From assembly GCF_017876435.1 (NCBI RefSeq), contig NZ_JAGIOA010000001.1, positions 3,410,001 through 3,474,000 on the forward strand: a DNA stretch of 64,000 nucleotides, read 5' to 3'. The position numbers were made by a program, and so were the translations under genes. Source of the DNA: Microbacterium phyllosphaerae (GTDB lineage Bacteria; Actinomycetota; Actinomycetes; Actinomycetales; Microbacteriaceae). Below the pieces are notes generated by a model. That model was not told the DNA's origin and ran no database searches. It saw only the letters and a list, made by a program, of their open reading frames with translations. How positions within the stretch are numbered: position 1 is the stretch's first letter; each line of letters starts with the position of its first letter. Of this stretch, positions 16,263 to 25,505 are shown one piece after another.

Positions 16263-17954
16263 TCAGCGGGTCAGCGGGACCTCGATCAGCTGACGACCGC
16301 CCGCCGGTGTGGTCAGCACCTGATCGAGCGCGGTACGGGTCGTGACGCGCTGATACTCCCAGCCGTACGCGAGCGCGAGCTTCTCGAGTCGCACCGTGTG
16401 CGGGGTGTAGAAGGCACGGTCGAGATCGGCACGGTCGGCGGTCGCTCCGACTTCGAGCCCGTCGAAGATCGTGCCGCCGCCGTCGTTGCCGACGATCACC
16501 TGCAGTCGCGGTTCGTCCTCGTCGGGCGGGAGGAGGAGCGCTCCGACGTCGTGCAGGAACGCGAGGTCGCCCAGCAGCACCCGGGTGACACCGGGAGCCC
16601 CGCCCGCCTGACTGGCGAGGGCGATGCCCGTCGCGGTGGCGATCGTGCCGTCGATCCCCGCGAGGCCGCGGTTGGCATGGACCGGCACCTTCTTGCCGCC
16701 GAGCACCGCATCGGCGACGCGGACGAGGCGCGACGAGCCGAACACGAGACGGTCATGGGGCCAGGTCGCCCGCCACACGGCATCGGCGAGGAGCTCGCGG
16801 TCGAGCGGGCGCCGCACGGCCGCGAGCTCGACCTCGACGGCGTCTCGCCGCGCACGGGGGTCGGACGACGCGAGCCCGTCGTGATCCGGGGCACGCTCAC
16901 TCAGGTCGACGATCTGCGAGGCGGATGCGGTGAGCCAGGCGCCGAGCCAGTCGCGGTCGCCCGCACCGGGGGCCACGGTGACGGTCGCCGCGGGCGTCGT
17001 GCGTCCGTTGAGGTTCAGCTCTTCGCCGCCTCGACGCACGGCGATCACATCGACGTCTGCGCGGGACAGCAGTCGGGTGACCTCGCGGCTGAGGGTCGGG
17101 TGGCCGAGCACGACCGCACGCTCGATGCGCCCACCGAGCTCGTCGTCGCCGAGCAGGGCGCGGTAGCCGTGCACGATCTGACGTCCGAACCGAGCACCGC
17201 TGACGATCTCGGCGATGAGCGGCCAGGAACCGGCGTGCGCGATCTCCTCGGCATCGGCGCCGGCGTCCGCACCGGCGATCACCACGGTGCGAGGGCCCCG
17301 GTCGAGCACGATCGGCTCGGGCAGCGCGGGGCGTGCCGCGTCGCCCGGCACGATCTCGACGGCCGGGAGTGCGCCCGAAAGCGGTTCCCGCGACGGCAGG
17401 TTGAGGTGCACGGGGCCGGCGACGCCGGGGTGGCCGTGCGGAGCATCCGCCCCCATCGCGATCCCGACCGCACGGGCAGCGATCCCCGACCAGTCGCCGT
17501 CGCCGGAACCGTCGCCGGGAACGGGAGCGTCGACCTGCTCGCGCACCCAGGGTGCGAACATGCCGGGCTGGGCGGTCGCCTGGTTCGCTCCGATGCCGCG
17601 GAGCTCGGGCGGGCGGTCGGCGGTCAGTAGAAGCAGAGGCACACCGGAGTGGAATGCCTCCATCGCGGCGGGCAGCAGGTTCGCTGCGGCGGTTCCCGAG
17701 GTGCAGAGCACCGCTGCGGGAACACCGGTCTCCCGCGAGAGGCCGAGGGCGGTGAACCCGGCGACGCGTTCGTCGATGCGCACGTGCACCCGCAGGTGCC
17801 CCTGGTTCGCGGAGTGCATCGCGGCGAGCGCGAGCGCCTGCGAACGGGAGCCGGGCGAGAGCACGAGGTCACGCACTCCGTGACCGATGAGGTCGGCGAT
17901 CAGGGATGCCGCGGCATCCGCAGCCGGCGACGCCGACTCAGCCGATGCCGTCAC
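16263..17954 (-). CDS. menD: SEPHCHC synthase MenD
   Basis: The 563-residue thiamine-diphosphate enzyme has LVLSPGSRSQALA, the TPP-activating Glu in VRIDERVAGFTALGL, the LCTSGTAAANLLPA motif, and the C-terminal GDLAFLHDVGAL and IVGNDGGGTIFDGLE cofactor-binding segment. It joins isochorismate and 2-oxoglutarate in menaquinone synthesis. The GTG start at 17954 overlaps the stop of the PLDc_N gene by 4 bases (GTGA), so the two are translationally coupled; longer in-frame extensions run into that gene and are rejected. Confidence 0.93.
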   Translation of the reverse strand: MTASAESASPAADAAASLIADLIGHGVRDLVLSPGSRSQALALAAMHSANQGHLRVHVRIDERVAGFTALGLSRETGVPAAVLCTSGTAAANLLPAAMEAFHSGVPLLLLTADRPPELRGIGANQATAQPGMFAPWVREQVDAPVPGDGSGDGDWSGIAARAVGIAMGADAPHGHPGVAGPVHLNLPSREPLSGALPAVEIVPGDAARPALPEPIVLDRGPRTVVIAGADAGADAEEIAHAGSWPLIAEIVSGARFGRQIVHGYRALLGDDELGGRIERAVVLGHPTLSREVTRLLSRADVDVIAVRRGGEELNLNGRTTPAATVTVAPGAGDRDWLGAWLTASASQIVDLSERAPDHDGLASSDPRARRDAVEVELAAVRRPLDRELLADAVWRATWPHDRLVFGSSRLVRVADAVLGGKKVPVHANRGLAGIDGTIATATGIALASQAGGAPGVTRVLLGDLAFLHDVGALLLPPDEDEPRLQVIVGNDGGGTIFDGLEVGATADRADLDRAFYTPHTVRLEKLALAYGWEYQRVTTRTALDQVLTTPAGGRQLIEVPLTR

Positions 17955-18304
17955 GGACGCGGATCCGGCGCGGCGCCGTCGTCGGTCTCGTCCTCGAGGC
18001 GGGCGAGCTCCTCTTCGAGGCGGCGGATGCGGGCATCCTGCTCGCTCTTGCTGATGGTGCGCAGGAACGTTGGGTCGTCGTCCGGGCCGGTGATGCGGAT
18101 GGCATCGCCCGGGTCGTTCGCGCGACGGCGACCGATGACGAACCAGAGGATCCCGCCGATGACCGGGATGAAGACGACGATCGCGACCCAGGCGGCCTTG
18201 GGCACACCGCGGTGCCGCGTCGACGGCTGCACGGCGCAGTCGACGATGCTGTACACCCAGAAGATGGCGGCCAGGAAGCCGCCCACGATCAACAGTCTTG
18301 CCAC
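17951..18304 (-). CDS. PLDc_N-domain membrane protein
   Basis: The 117-residue protein has two helices (about residues 3-24 and 40-60) separated by a short loop, with the second ending IPVIGGILWFVIGRRR, typical of the N-terminal domain of cardiolipin-synthase-like phospholipase D proteins, but no catalytic HKD domain. A charged coiled-coil (EARIRRLEEELARLEDE-like) forms the C-terminus. GTG 18304 has TACACT (18311-18316) six bases upstream. It overlaps menD by 4 bases and provides that operon's promoter. Such stand-alone PLDc_N proteins are common in actinobacteria; function unknown. Confidence 0.8.
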   Translation of the reverse strand: MARLLIVGGFLAAIFWVYSIVDCAVQPSTRHRGVPKAAWVAIVVFIPVIGGILWFVIGRRRANDPGDAIRITGPDDDPTFLRTISKSEQDARIRRLEEELARLEDETDDGAAPDPRP

Positions 18305-18403
18305 CCCTCCAGTGTAGGCGGGTGTGCGAAGGCGGGACCGGTCGTGCCGCCCCACGAGGGCTGAGATCGCTTTCCGACACCCGATTGTTAGACTGCGCGG
18401 ACC

Positions 18404-18829
18404 ATGCCCCACCCGTCGATGCGCCTGCGACAGCACGGCACCGAGCGGATGCTGATCCTCCGGGTCGCTCTCACCCTCGGCCTCGCCGTGCTGCTGGTGA
18501 TCGGTGCGTGGTCGACCTCGCACGGCAAGACCGATGCCCACTCCGCGCTGTGCCTCGCGCCCGGTGCGTCCGCTGCGTCGGCCGCATCCGCCTCCGGCCA
18601 TCACGACGCCGAGATCACGGTCGTCGATGCGGTGTCGTCAGACGGAGGCCTCGTGGTCGCGGCCGCGCTGTGCTGCTTCCTGCTCGTGCTGCTTCTTCTG
18701 CGCTTCGGTCGCGCCTCGAACCTCATCGTGACGAGCAGAGCGCTCGCGACCTCCGCCCCGACACGCGCCGGCCCTCGCCTGCACGTCCCCGCTCTCACGC
18801 TCGCTCAGCTCTCCCTCTCCCGCACCTGA
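18404..18829 (+). CDS. Small envelope protein, possibly DUF6153-like
   Basis: The 141-residue protein has an N-terminal hydrophobic segment (about residues 17-38), a short extracytoplasmic loop with Cys, His-His and many Ala/Ser residues (about 40-75), a second helix (about 80-100, containing CC) and a Ser/Arg-rich tail. The general plan of two helices around a His-containing loop recalls DUF6153 proteins, but I am not sure. TAGACT (18389-18394) lies nine bases before the ATG. It is followed 80 bp later by a DsbA-like gene on the same strand and may be co-expressed. Confidence 0.6.
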   Translation: MPHPSMRLRQHGTERMLILRVALTLGLAVLLVIGAWSTSHGKTDAHSALCLAPGASAASAASASGHHDAEITVVDAVSSDGGLVVAAALCCFLLVLLLLRFGRASNLIVTSRALATSAPTRAGPRLHVPALTLAQLSLSRT

Positions 18830-18909
18830 ATCAGGCACGCCGTCGTTCGGCGACCCCGGCCGCGCCGCGGCATCCTCACCCTGCCTGATCCCCACCGTTG
18901 GAGAACCCC

Positions 18910-19578
18910 ATGAAGACCCCTGTCAAGGCGACCCTGATCGCCATCGCCGTCGCCATCGTCCTCGCCGTCGTCGGCATCGTTTACGCGATGTCGCAGCGCG
19001 CCGCGGAGCCGACCGCCCCCGAGGGCGAGAAGCTGCAGACCGTCCGCACCGACTCGCACGTGCTCGACGACGGAGGAGCGGATGCCGTGACCGTGGTCGA
19101 GTTCCTCGACTTCGAGTGCGAGGCCTGCGGCGCCTTCTACCCGATCGTCGAAGACCTGCGCGAGCAGTACGCCGGCGACATCACCTATGTCGTGCGGTAC
19201 TTCCCACTGCCCGGCCACCTCAACTCGACCCAGGCCGCGCTCGCCGCCGAGGCCGCGGCCCAGCAGGACCGCTTCGAGGACATGTACCACCGCCTGTTCG
19301 AGACGCAGTCGCAGTGGGGCGAGCAGTCGCAGGAGACGCCCGAGGTGTTCCGGGGCTTCGCCGCAGATCTCGGACTCGACATGGCGGCCTACGACGCGGC
19401 CGTCGCCGACCCCGCGACCCTCGCGCGCGTGCAGGCCGACAAGAGCGACGGAGAGAAGCTGGGCGTGCGCAGCACCCCCAGCTTCTTCATCGACGGCGAG
19501 CCCGTGGTGCTGGAGGCGTGGGACGACCTCGAGGCCGCGATCGACAAGGCCGTGAGCGAGAACGCCGTGAGCGACTGA
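18910..19578 (+). CDS. Membrane-anchored DsbA-type thiol oxidoreductase
   Basis: The 222-residue protein has an N-terminal signal anchor (about residues 5-27) and a thioredoxin-fold DsbA domain outside the membrane. The active site is FECEACGAF (CEAC, about residue 70), and the cis-proline loop is RSTPSFFIDG (about residue 188). It should form or isomerise disulfides in secreted proteins. ATG 18910 is preceded by GGAG; an in-frame TTG at 18898 is less likely. It follows a small Cys-containing membrane protein that could be a partner. Confidence 0.87.
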   Translation: MKTPVKATLIAIAVAIVLAVVGIVYAMSQRAAEPTAPEGEKLQTVRTDSHVLDDGGADAVTVVEFLDFECEACGAFYPIVEDLREQYAGDITYVVRYFPLPGHLNSTQAALAAEAAAQQDRFEDMYHRLFETQSQWGEQSQETPEVFRGFAADLGLDMAAYDAAVADPATLARVQADKSDGEKLGVRSTPSFFIDGEPVVLEAWDDLEAAIDKAVSENAVSD

Positions 19579-19593
19579 ACTCGGCCGCGGCGG

Positions 19594-21444
19594 TCACCAG
19601 GGCCGGATCGTCCGGCTGGCGGCGTCGAGGTACCGGCTGACCGGGTTGGTGATCCGCTGGTCGAGGTCACGCGCGGTGACGGCCTCGGCCACGCGGTCGG
19701 TGATGATGCCGTCGACGCCGCGGTCGAGGTACTCCCCCAGGACTCCGGCGTCGTCGACCGTCCAGACGAACAGCCGCCTTCCCTGATCGTGCAGGTCGAC
19801 GAGCATCTCGTCGGAGTACGACCAGTCCTCGATCGCGACCGTGCCCGCGTCCGTGCGCGGTGCGTCGCCGATCTGGAATCCGGTGACCAGCGCGACCTCG
19901 CGCTCGGGGTCGGCGGCGGCAATCTCGTCGACGATCCCGGCATCGAGCGACTGGATCATGTGGCGACGGTCGGGGTCGAGGTCGTTCATCACCGCGACCA
20001 CGCGCGAGGCGAACCCCGGGATCTCGTGCCCGTGCGGCTTGACCTCGACGAGCACACGGATGCCGAGATCGTCGGCAGTCCGGAGGTACTCGGCGAGGGT
20101 CGGGATGCGGTCCTCGAACTCACCCTGACGGACCGTGACCTGTGAGGCCTGCGCCTCGGTGAGGTCGTACACGGAGCGTCCGTCGCCGGCGAGGCGTTGC
20201 AGGCTCACGTCGTGGATGACCACGTACCCCTGATCCGCGGTCTCCTGGATGTCCATCTCGACCATGTCGGCCCCCGCCTCGGCTGCACCCTGCAACGAGG
20301 CGATCGTGTTCTCGACCCCCGCTGCCGTGTAGCCGCGGTGCGCGATGATCAGCGGCTCGGATGCGGCATCGCCCGATGCGATCGTCGCGAACACGACGGG
20401 CGGCACCGCCAGGATGCCGAAGAGCACCAAGGCGGTGACGGCGACGACACGTGAGGGTGCGTCGCGCACAGGCCGGGACGCACGCTCCTCGGCGGCGACT
20501 CCACCGTCGCCCGAGAGGCTGCGGTCGAGGGAGACTCCACGGTCGAGGGAGACGAAGAAGAACGCGAGGAACGCCGCCGCGAACCCCGTCGTGACGAAGC
20601 GCACGAGGTCGAGGAGGGCGAGCACGCTGCCGGCGACGCCGTCTCCGGCATCCGACCCCGAGGCGATCGCGACCGGGATCGCGCCCAGCAATGCCGCGAG
20701 GAGGTAGACCGTCGCGGCGGCGACGCCGACGGTGACGAAGACCCCCGCGATGTGCACCTGCGTCCTCCGCGTCAGCGCGACACTGCGCCGCATCGCGGCG
20801 AGCACGGTGCGCTCGTCTCCGGCGAGCGCGGCGGCCGTCGCCGCGAGCCTCAGGGCGAGGTACAGCAGGCCGACCACGACGATCCCGTACGCCCATGCGC
20901 CGAGTGGGGTCTTGACCAGCTCGCCGCTGATGAACGTCGGGATGGCGATGTGCGAGGTCAGGCTCGCACCCACGCCGAGATGCGAGAGAGGAAGCACCAG
21001 CAGCGCGTAGACGGCCACGAGGATGAGCTGCCAGTTGCCCGCTCGCCGCAGGAGCCGCCAGACGCCGCGGAGGATCGCGGCGACACCGGGTGCGTCGCCT
21101 CGGAGGCAGAGGTGGGCGACGACCGAGAAGATGCTGACCTCGACGAGAGCGAACGCCGTCGCCACGAGGGCGAGCAGCACCAGGGCGAGCAGAGCGAGGG
21201 GGCTGCCGAGAAGGCCGGGGAGCCCGGCGAGGCTGAGTCCGTCGACACCCGCCGCGGTCAGCGCGCTCTGGAACAGGACCAACAGCACCGGGAGCACGAC
21301 CCAGACGTAGAGCCCCTGGGTCACGATGGACACCACCATCACGAGAAGCAGTCGGCGTCGCAGGATCGCGGCCGCGGACCTGATCGCGGCCAGCACCCGC
21401 TGGCCCGCCGAGGGCTCATGAGGCGGCGGGGAACTCGTCTGCAT
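19594..21444 (-). CDS. Glycerophosphodiester phosphodiesterase with N-terminal membrane domain
   Basis: The 616-residue protein has about eight hydrophobic segments in its first 350 residues, matching the GPDPase_memb domain, followed by a GDPD catalytic domain (about 365-600). Catalytic hallmarks are IIAHRGYTAAGVENTIAS (His and Arg), MVEMDIQETADQGYVVIHD (Glu, Asp, second His) and VLVEVKPHG. It should hydrolyse glycerophosphodiesters at the outer face of the membrane. ATG 21444 has TACGCT (21451-21456) six bases upstream. It converges with the DsbA-like gene 15 bp away. Confidence 0.9.
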   Translation of the reverse strand: MQTSSPPPHEPSAGQRVLAAIRSAAAILRRRLLLVMVVSIVTQGLYVWVVLPVLLVLFQSALTAAGVDGLSLAGLPGLLGSPLALLALVLLALVATAFALVEVSIFSVVAHLCLRGDAPGVAAILRGVWRLLRRAGNWQLILVAVYALLVLPLSHLGVGASLTSHIAIPTFISGELVKTPLGAWAYGIVVVGLLYLALRLAATAAALAGDERTVLAAMRRSVALTRRTQVHIAGVFVTVGVAAATVYLLAALLGAIPVAIASGSDAGDGVAGSVLALLDLVRFVTTGFAAAFLAFFFVSLDRGVSLDRSLSGDGGVAAEERASRPVRDAPSRVVAVTALVLFGILAVPPVVFATIASGDAASEPLIIAHRGYTAAGVENTIASLQGAAEAGADMVEMDIQETADQGYVVIHDVSLQRLAGDGRSVYDLTEAQASQVTVRQGEFEDRIPTLAEYLRTADDLGIRVLVEVKPHGHEIPGFASRVVAVMNDLDPDRRHMIQSLDAGIVDEIAAADPEREVALVTGFQIGDAPRTDAGTVAIEDWSYSDEMLVDLHDQGRRLFVWTVDDAGVLGEYLDRGVDGIITDRVAEAVTARDLDQRITNPVSRYLDAASRTIRPW

Positions 21445-21484
21445 GCTGCGAGCGTATCGGGAGACCGCGACTGAGGGCGCGGGA

Positions 21485-22561
21485 TCAGTCGAGCCCGAGA
21501 CGGATGATGCGGTCGTCGCCGTCGGACGGGTTCCCGCGGCCGTCCGTGTTGTTCGTGAGGAACCAGAACGTGCCCCCGGCTCCGATCACGACGTCACGCA
21601 GCCGACCGAACTCCCCCACGTACTGTTCGGTGCTCGCGGTCAGATCGTCGAGAGGAACGGTGCGCAGGCGCTCGCCGCGCAGGTTCGCGATCACGATGTC
21701 GGATCCGGTGACCGCGATGCCGCTCGGGCTCGCGTCGTCGGGCGACCACTGCTGCACCGGGTCGATGTAGTCGGGGTCCCCGGCGATGCCCTCGACCTCG
21801 GGCCAGCCGTAGTTGCCGCCGGCGTCGATGACGTTCAGCTCATCCCACGTGTCCTGCCCGAACTCGCTCGCGTACATCGCGCCGTCGGCATCCCACGCGA
21901 TGCCCTGCGGATTGCGGTGTCCGAAGCTGTACACGGGCGACCCCTCGAACGGGTTGTCGGCCGGCACGTCGCCCTCGGGCGTGAGACGCAGGATCTTGCC
22001 AGCCAGAGCATCGAGGTCCTGGGCGCTGTCGCGGTCACCCGCATCTCCGGTGGTGACGTACAGCATGCCGTCGGGACCGAACGCGATGCGGCCGCCGTTG
22101 TGGTTTCCCGCCGAGGGGATGCGGTCGATCACCGTCGTCGGCTCGCCGAGAGACAGGTCGCCGGCCTCTCCGCGGATCTCCCGACGCTCGACGCGGTTCC
22201 CGTTCTGCGCCGTGAAGTAGGTGAACAGCTCGCCGTCATGCACCGCGAGTCCGAGCAGGCCGCCCTCGCCGCCGGGCGCGACACCGTCGATCACGGCGAC
22301 CTCGCGCGTCTCGCCGCTTTCGGCGATCTCGAGCACTCGCGCGGAGTCGCGCTCGCTCACGAGAGCGACGTCGTCGTGGAAGGCGATCGACCAGGGCGCA
22401 TCGAGCCCTTCGGCGAACGACTCGGGCGCCGGGAGCGAGACCGACGTCGGCTCGGGCGTGCACGAGACGAGCAGGAGGACCGTCGACAGGGATGCGGCGG
22501 CGAGCGCGGCGGCTGTGCGCGGGTGTGATGTCGGACGGCGTCGGGTCGTCTTCGCGTGCAT
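21485..22561 (-). CDS. PQQ-type sugar dehydrogenase (GSDH/sorbosone family) lipoprotein
   Basis: The 358-residue protein begins with a basic signal peptide and a lipobox ending LLVSC (about residue 31). The mature part is a beta-propeller of the glucose/sorbosone dehydrogenase family: LDAPWSIAFHDD, GGEGGLLGLAVHD, NHNGGRIAFGPDGMLYVTTGD, YSFGHRNPQGIAWD and WPEVEGI are family motifs. Many such proteins lack demonstrated PQQ dependence. Start ATG 22561 has GGAG and TTGAAT upstream; the long upstream extension is rejected as it overlaps the divergent gene. Confidence 0.87.
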   Translation of the reverse strand: MHAKTTRRRPTSHPRTAAALAAASLSTVLLLVSCTPEPTSVSLPAPESFAEGLDAPWSIAFHDDVALVSERDSARVLEIAESGETREVAVIDGVAPGGEGGLLGLAVHDGELFTYFTAQNGNRVERREIRGEAGDLSLGEPTTVIDRIPSAGNHNGGRIAFGPDGMLYVTTGDAGDRDSAQDLDALAGKILRLTPEGDVPADNPFEGSPVYSFGHRNPQGIAWDADGAMYASEFGQDTWDELNVIDAGGNYGWPEVEGIAGDPDYIDPVQQWSPDDASPSGIAVTGSDIVIANLRGERLRTVPLDDLTASTEQYVGEFGRLRDVVIGAGGTFWFLTNNTDGRGNPSDGDDRIIRLGLD

Positions 22562-22664
22562 GACTCCATTCAAGGCGGGATCGCCACCGAGCGACACCCT
22601 CGAGCCGCGAACCGCCCCGCGGAACCGGTATCGGAGACCCCGGACGCAGGAGCACAATACCGAT

Positions 22665-23417
22665 ATGAGCGAAGGCTCCTCCCTGGAGCTGCCCGTACCG
22701 GAGGAGGGGCCGGAACCGGCATCCGACGATGAGATCGCACCGCCGACGAGGGAATCGGATGCGGTGCTGGGCCGCCGCGCGCAGCTGCTGGCCACCGAGC
22801 ACTGGGGCCTGCTCGCGGCACGCAGCACCGCGCAGAGCGAGGTGCTCACCCGAATCACGATCTTCCTGACCCTCGTGTCGGCCGGTCTCGTGACGATCGG
22901 GCTGCTCGGGCAGGCCTCCGATTTCGGCGGCTGGTTCGGCGGCGCCTCGCTCGCGATCCTCGGGTTCCTCGCGCTCATCGGCTTCATGACGCAGGTCCGG
23001 GTGATGAACGTGTCGGAGGAGGACATGATGTACGTCGTCGCGATGAACCGCATCCGCGGCGCGTACGTCGACCTCGACCCCGCGGTGGCGGATGCGTTCC
23101 TCGCCTCGCCCTACGACGACGCCGCGGGCATGAAGCGCACGTACTCGTTCCTGCGACCTCGGAGCGCCAGCATCCTGCTCGGCAGCTCGGTGATGCTGCT
23201 GATCGTCGTGAACGCATGCGTGGTGGGGATGCTGGTCGGCTCGGCGATCATCGCCGGTGGAGGCTCGTTCGCGTGGGCCATCGGATGCGGGATCATCGCC
23301 GGCCTGCTCTTCACCGTCGGCTTCATGACGTTCGGCGGTATCGGGTTCCGGTGGGCCTGGAGTCACTACACGCCCCGGCGCCCCACTCCGGACGGAGGCA
23401 CGTCCTCGCTACGCTGA
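22665..23417 (+). CDS. Four-helix membrane protein, unknown function
   Basis: The 250-residue protein has an acidic N-terminal tail (first ~35 residues), then a helix pair (about 65-85 and 92-112) and a second pair (about 170-195 and 205-230) separated by a cytoplasmic stretch with MNRIRGAYVDLDP. This two-plus-two topology with a central domain is common in uncharacterised actinobacterial proteins. CACAAT lies six bases before ATG 22665. The next gene starts 4 bases after its stop but has its own TACGCT promoter. Confidence 0.75.
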   Translation: MSEGSSLELPVPEEGPEPASDDEIAPPTRESDAVLGRRAQLLATEHWGLLAARSTAQSEVLTRITIFLTLVSAGLVTIGLLGQASDFGGWFGGASLAILGFLALIGFMTQVRVMNVSEEDMMYVVAMNRIRGAYVDLDPAVADAFLASPYDDAAGMKRTYSFLRPRSASILLGSSVMLLIVVNACVVGMLVGSAIIAGGGSFAWAIGCGIIAGLLFTVGFMTFGGIGFRWAWSHYTPRRPTPDGGTSSLR

Positions 23418-23421
23418 GCGC

Positions 23422-25494
23422 ATGACCGAGACGCGAACCCCCGCGCATCCCGTTCTCGCCATCGTGCGACGACTCCCCGCGACCCTCACGATGATCGCGC
23501 TGATCCTCGTCGTCGGAGTGGTGTGGCAGGGCCTGTGGCGCCCGTTCGAAGACACCCCGCTCTTCGCCACCGTGGCCTACGGACTGCCGAACTTCCTCGA
23601 CGGCAAGTGGTGGACTCCCCTCACCGGCACGTTCTTCGTGAACCAGCCCTGGGTCTACGTCTTCACGATCTCGGGATTCTGGGGCATGGCGTACCTCGAG
23701 TTCCGCCGGGGAACCCGAGTCGCTCTCGCCTACTACTGGATCGGTCAGCTGTTCGCGGTGTTCGCGACCGCTCTGGTGCTCGCCGTCGCGTCGCAGCTGC
23801 CGTGGGCGTGGGCCGAGGCCCAGGCGCAGGCGCTCGACGTCGGCGCTTCCGGCGGGACGATGGCCTGCATCGCGGCGGCCGTCGGCCTCTTCCGCCCGCC
23901 GTGGCGGGTGCGCGGCTGGCTGGTGCTGCTCGGCTTCGTGTTCACCGCGATGCTGTTCTGGGGCGCGCTCGCCGACCTCGAGCACCTGCTCGCGGTGCTG
24001 CTGATCCTGTTCGCCGACCGCACTCTGCGTGTGCGGCGCACGACGGTACGCGAGCAGAGGCTGATCGCGGTGATCGCGCTGCTGGTGCTGGGGGCGGTCG
24101 AGATCATCACGACCTTCGTCGCCACCGACGGCCCGTTCGGTCCGACGGAGCCCGCTTCGGGGGGATTCATCGACCTGGCGATCGACCTCGTCGTCATCGT
24201 CGTTCTCATGAACGGACTCCTGCGTGGTCGCCGCTGGGCGTGGGTGCTCGTGATCCTGCTCGGCCTGTTCAACGTCCTGGTGGCGGCACTCCTGCTGATC
24301 CTCATCACGGTCTTCTCGCAGGCGCAGGTCGACCTGCGGTGGGACGGCGAGACCGAGCTCTCGCTCGCCAACGGCTTCCTCTGGCTGATCCTGCTCGTCT
24401 ACCTGGTGTGGGTGCGGCGCGCGTTCCGGGCGAAGCGCAAGTCGCTGCTCGGCATCCAGCCGGCTCCCTCGGTCGACGAGGTGAAGACCGAGCTGCGTGC
24501 GCACGGCGGCGGCACCCTGTCGTGGATGACGACCTGGGAGGGCAACAGCTACGCCCGCACAGCCGGGGGAATCGTCGCGTACCAGCGGCGAGCCGGGGTC
24601 GCGCTGGCGCTCGCGGATCCGATCGGACCGGCGGATGCCCGTGCCGATGCCGTCGCGGATTTCATCCGAACCGCGGAACTCGCGGGACTCGTCCCGTGCT
24701 TCTTCAGCTCGGACGACGCCACCCGCGAGGCCGTGCCATCGACCTGGCGGAGCATCGTGGTCGCCGACGACACGATCGTCGACCTTCCTGGTCTCGAGTT
24801 CACCGGCAAGCGCTGGAACTCGGTGCGCACCTCGCTGAACCGCGCCGGCCGTGACGAGATGACCTTCCGGATGACGCATCTGAAGTCGGAGTCGTGGGGC
24901 GTGCAGCAGCAGCTGCGCGCGATCTCGGAGGCCTGGGTCGGTGACAAGGACCTCCCGGAGATGCGGTTCACGCTCGGCACCCTCGAGGAGGCGGAGGATC
25001 CCGAGGTGCGCCTCGCCCTCGCTCTGGCTCCGAACGGCGACGTCGACGGATTCCTGTCGTGGCTGCCGGTCTACGGTGACGCCGGAACGGTGCGGGGCTG
25101 GACGCTCGACCTCATGCGCCGTCGGGAGGGCGGCTTCGCTCCGGTCATGGAGTACCTGATCGGGTCATCCGCTCGTCAGTTCTCCGAGGAGGGCGCGCAG
25201 ATCATGTCGCTGTCGGGTGCTCCCCTCGCCCACGACTATCCGCCGGATGCCGGCATGATCGCCGCGCTCAGCGACCGCCTCGCGGAGGCTCTCGAGCCGG
25301 TGTACGGGTTCGGATCGCTGCACCGGTTCAAGCAGAAGTTCCACCCTCGCTACGAGACCATGTACCTGCTGTTCCGCGACGAGAGCGACCTCGCCGCGAT
25401 CGGCACGGCCCTCACTCGGGCGTTCCTGCCGGATGCGACCCTGCGACAGTTCGCCGGCGCTGGTCTCGAACTCGTGCGCGGCGGCAAGGACTGA
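23422..25494 (+). CDS. Rhomboid-like membrane domain fused to DUF2156 (MprF-type) domain
   Basis: The 690-residue protein has two parts. Residues 1-240 are a multi-helix region with rhomboid hallmarks: GASGG (Ser143) in one helix and a His (H188, in DLEHLLAVLL) two helices later, matching the serine-histidine dyad of rhomboid proteases. After further helices (about 250-335), residues 350-690 form a soluble DUF2156 domain (starting VDEVKTELRAHGGG, with GKRWNSVRTSLNRA and HRFKQKFHPRYETMYL), the fold that transfers aminoacyl groups to phosphatidylglycerol in MprF. A lipid aminoacylation or acyl-transfer role is plausible. ATG 23422 has TACGCT six bases upstream. Confidence 0.82.
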   Translation: MTETRTPAHPVLAIVRRLPATLTMIALILVVGVVWQGLWRPFEDTPLFATVAYGLPNFLDGKWWTPLTGTFFVNQPWVYVFTISGFWGMAYLEFRRGTRVALAYYWIGQLFAVFATALVLAVASQLPWAWAEAQAQALDVGASGGTMACIAAAVGLFRPPWRVRGWLVLLGFVFTAMLFWGALADLEHLLAVLLILFADRTLRVRRTTVREQRLIAVIALLVLGAVEIITTFVATDGPFGPTEPASGGFIDLAIDLVVIVVLMNGLLRGRRWAWVLVILLGLFNVLVAALLLILITVFSQAQVDLRWDGETELSLANGFLWLILLVYLVWVRRAFRAKRKSLLGIQPAPSVDEVKTELRAHGGGTLSWMTTWEGNSYARTAGGIVAYQRRAGVALALADPIGPADARADAVADFIRTAELAGLVPCFFSSDDATREAVPSTWRSIVVADDTIVDLPGLEFTGKRWNSVRTSLNRAGRDEMTFRMTHLKSESWGVQQQLRAISEAWVGDKDLPEMRFTLGTLEEAEDPEVRLALALAPNGDVDGFLSWLPVYGDAGTVRGWTLDLMRRREGGFAPVMEYLIGSSARQFSEEGAQIMSLSGAPLAHDYPPDAGMIAALSDRLAEALEPVYGFGSLHRFKQKFHPRYETMYLLFRDESDLAAIGTALTRAFLPDATLRQFAGAGLELVRGGKD

Positions 25495-25505
25495 TCGGGG
25501 AGTCG

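Noticed and set aside
15516..17630. Long rightward open frame (~700 codons) opposite menD and PPK2
   Set aside because: It is the antisense of two recognisable genes; its product is Arg/Gly/Asp-rich low-complexity text with no family motif, a usual result of GC-rich coding sequence.
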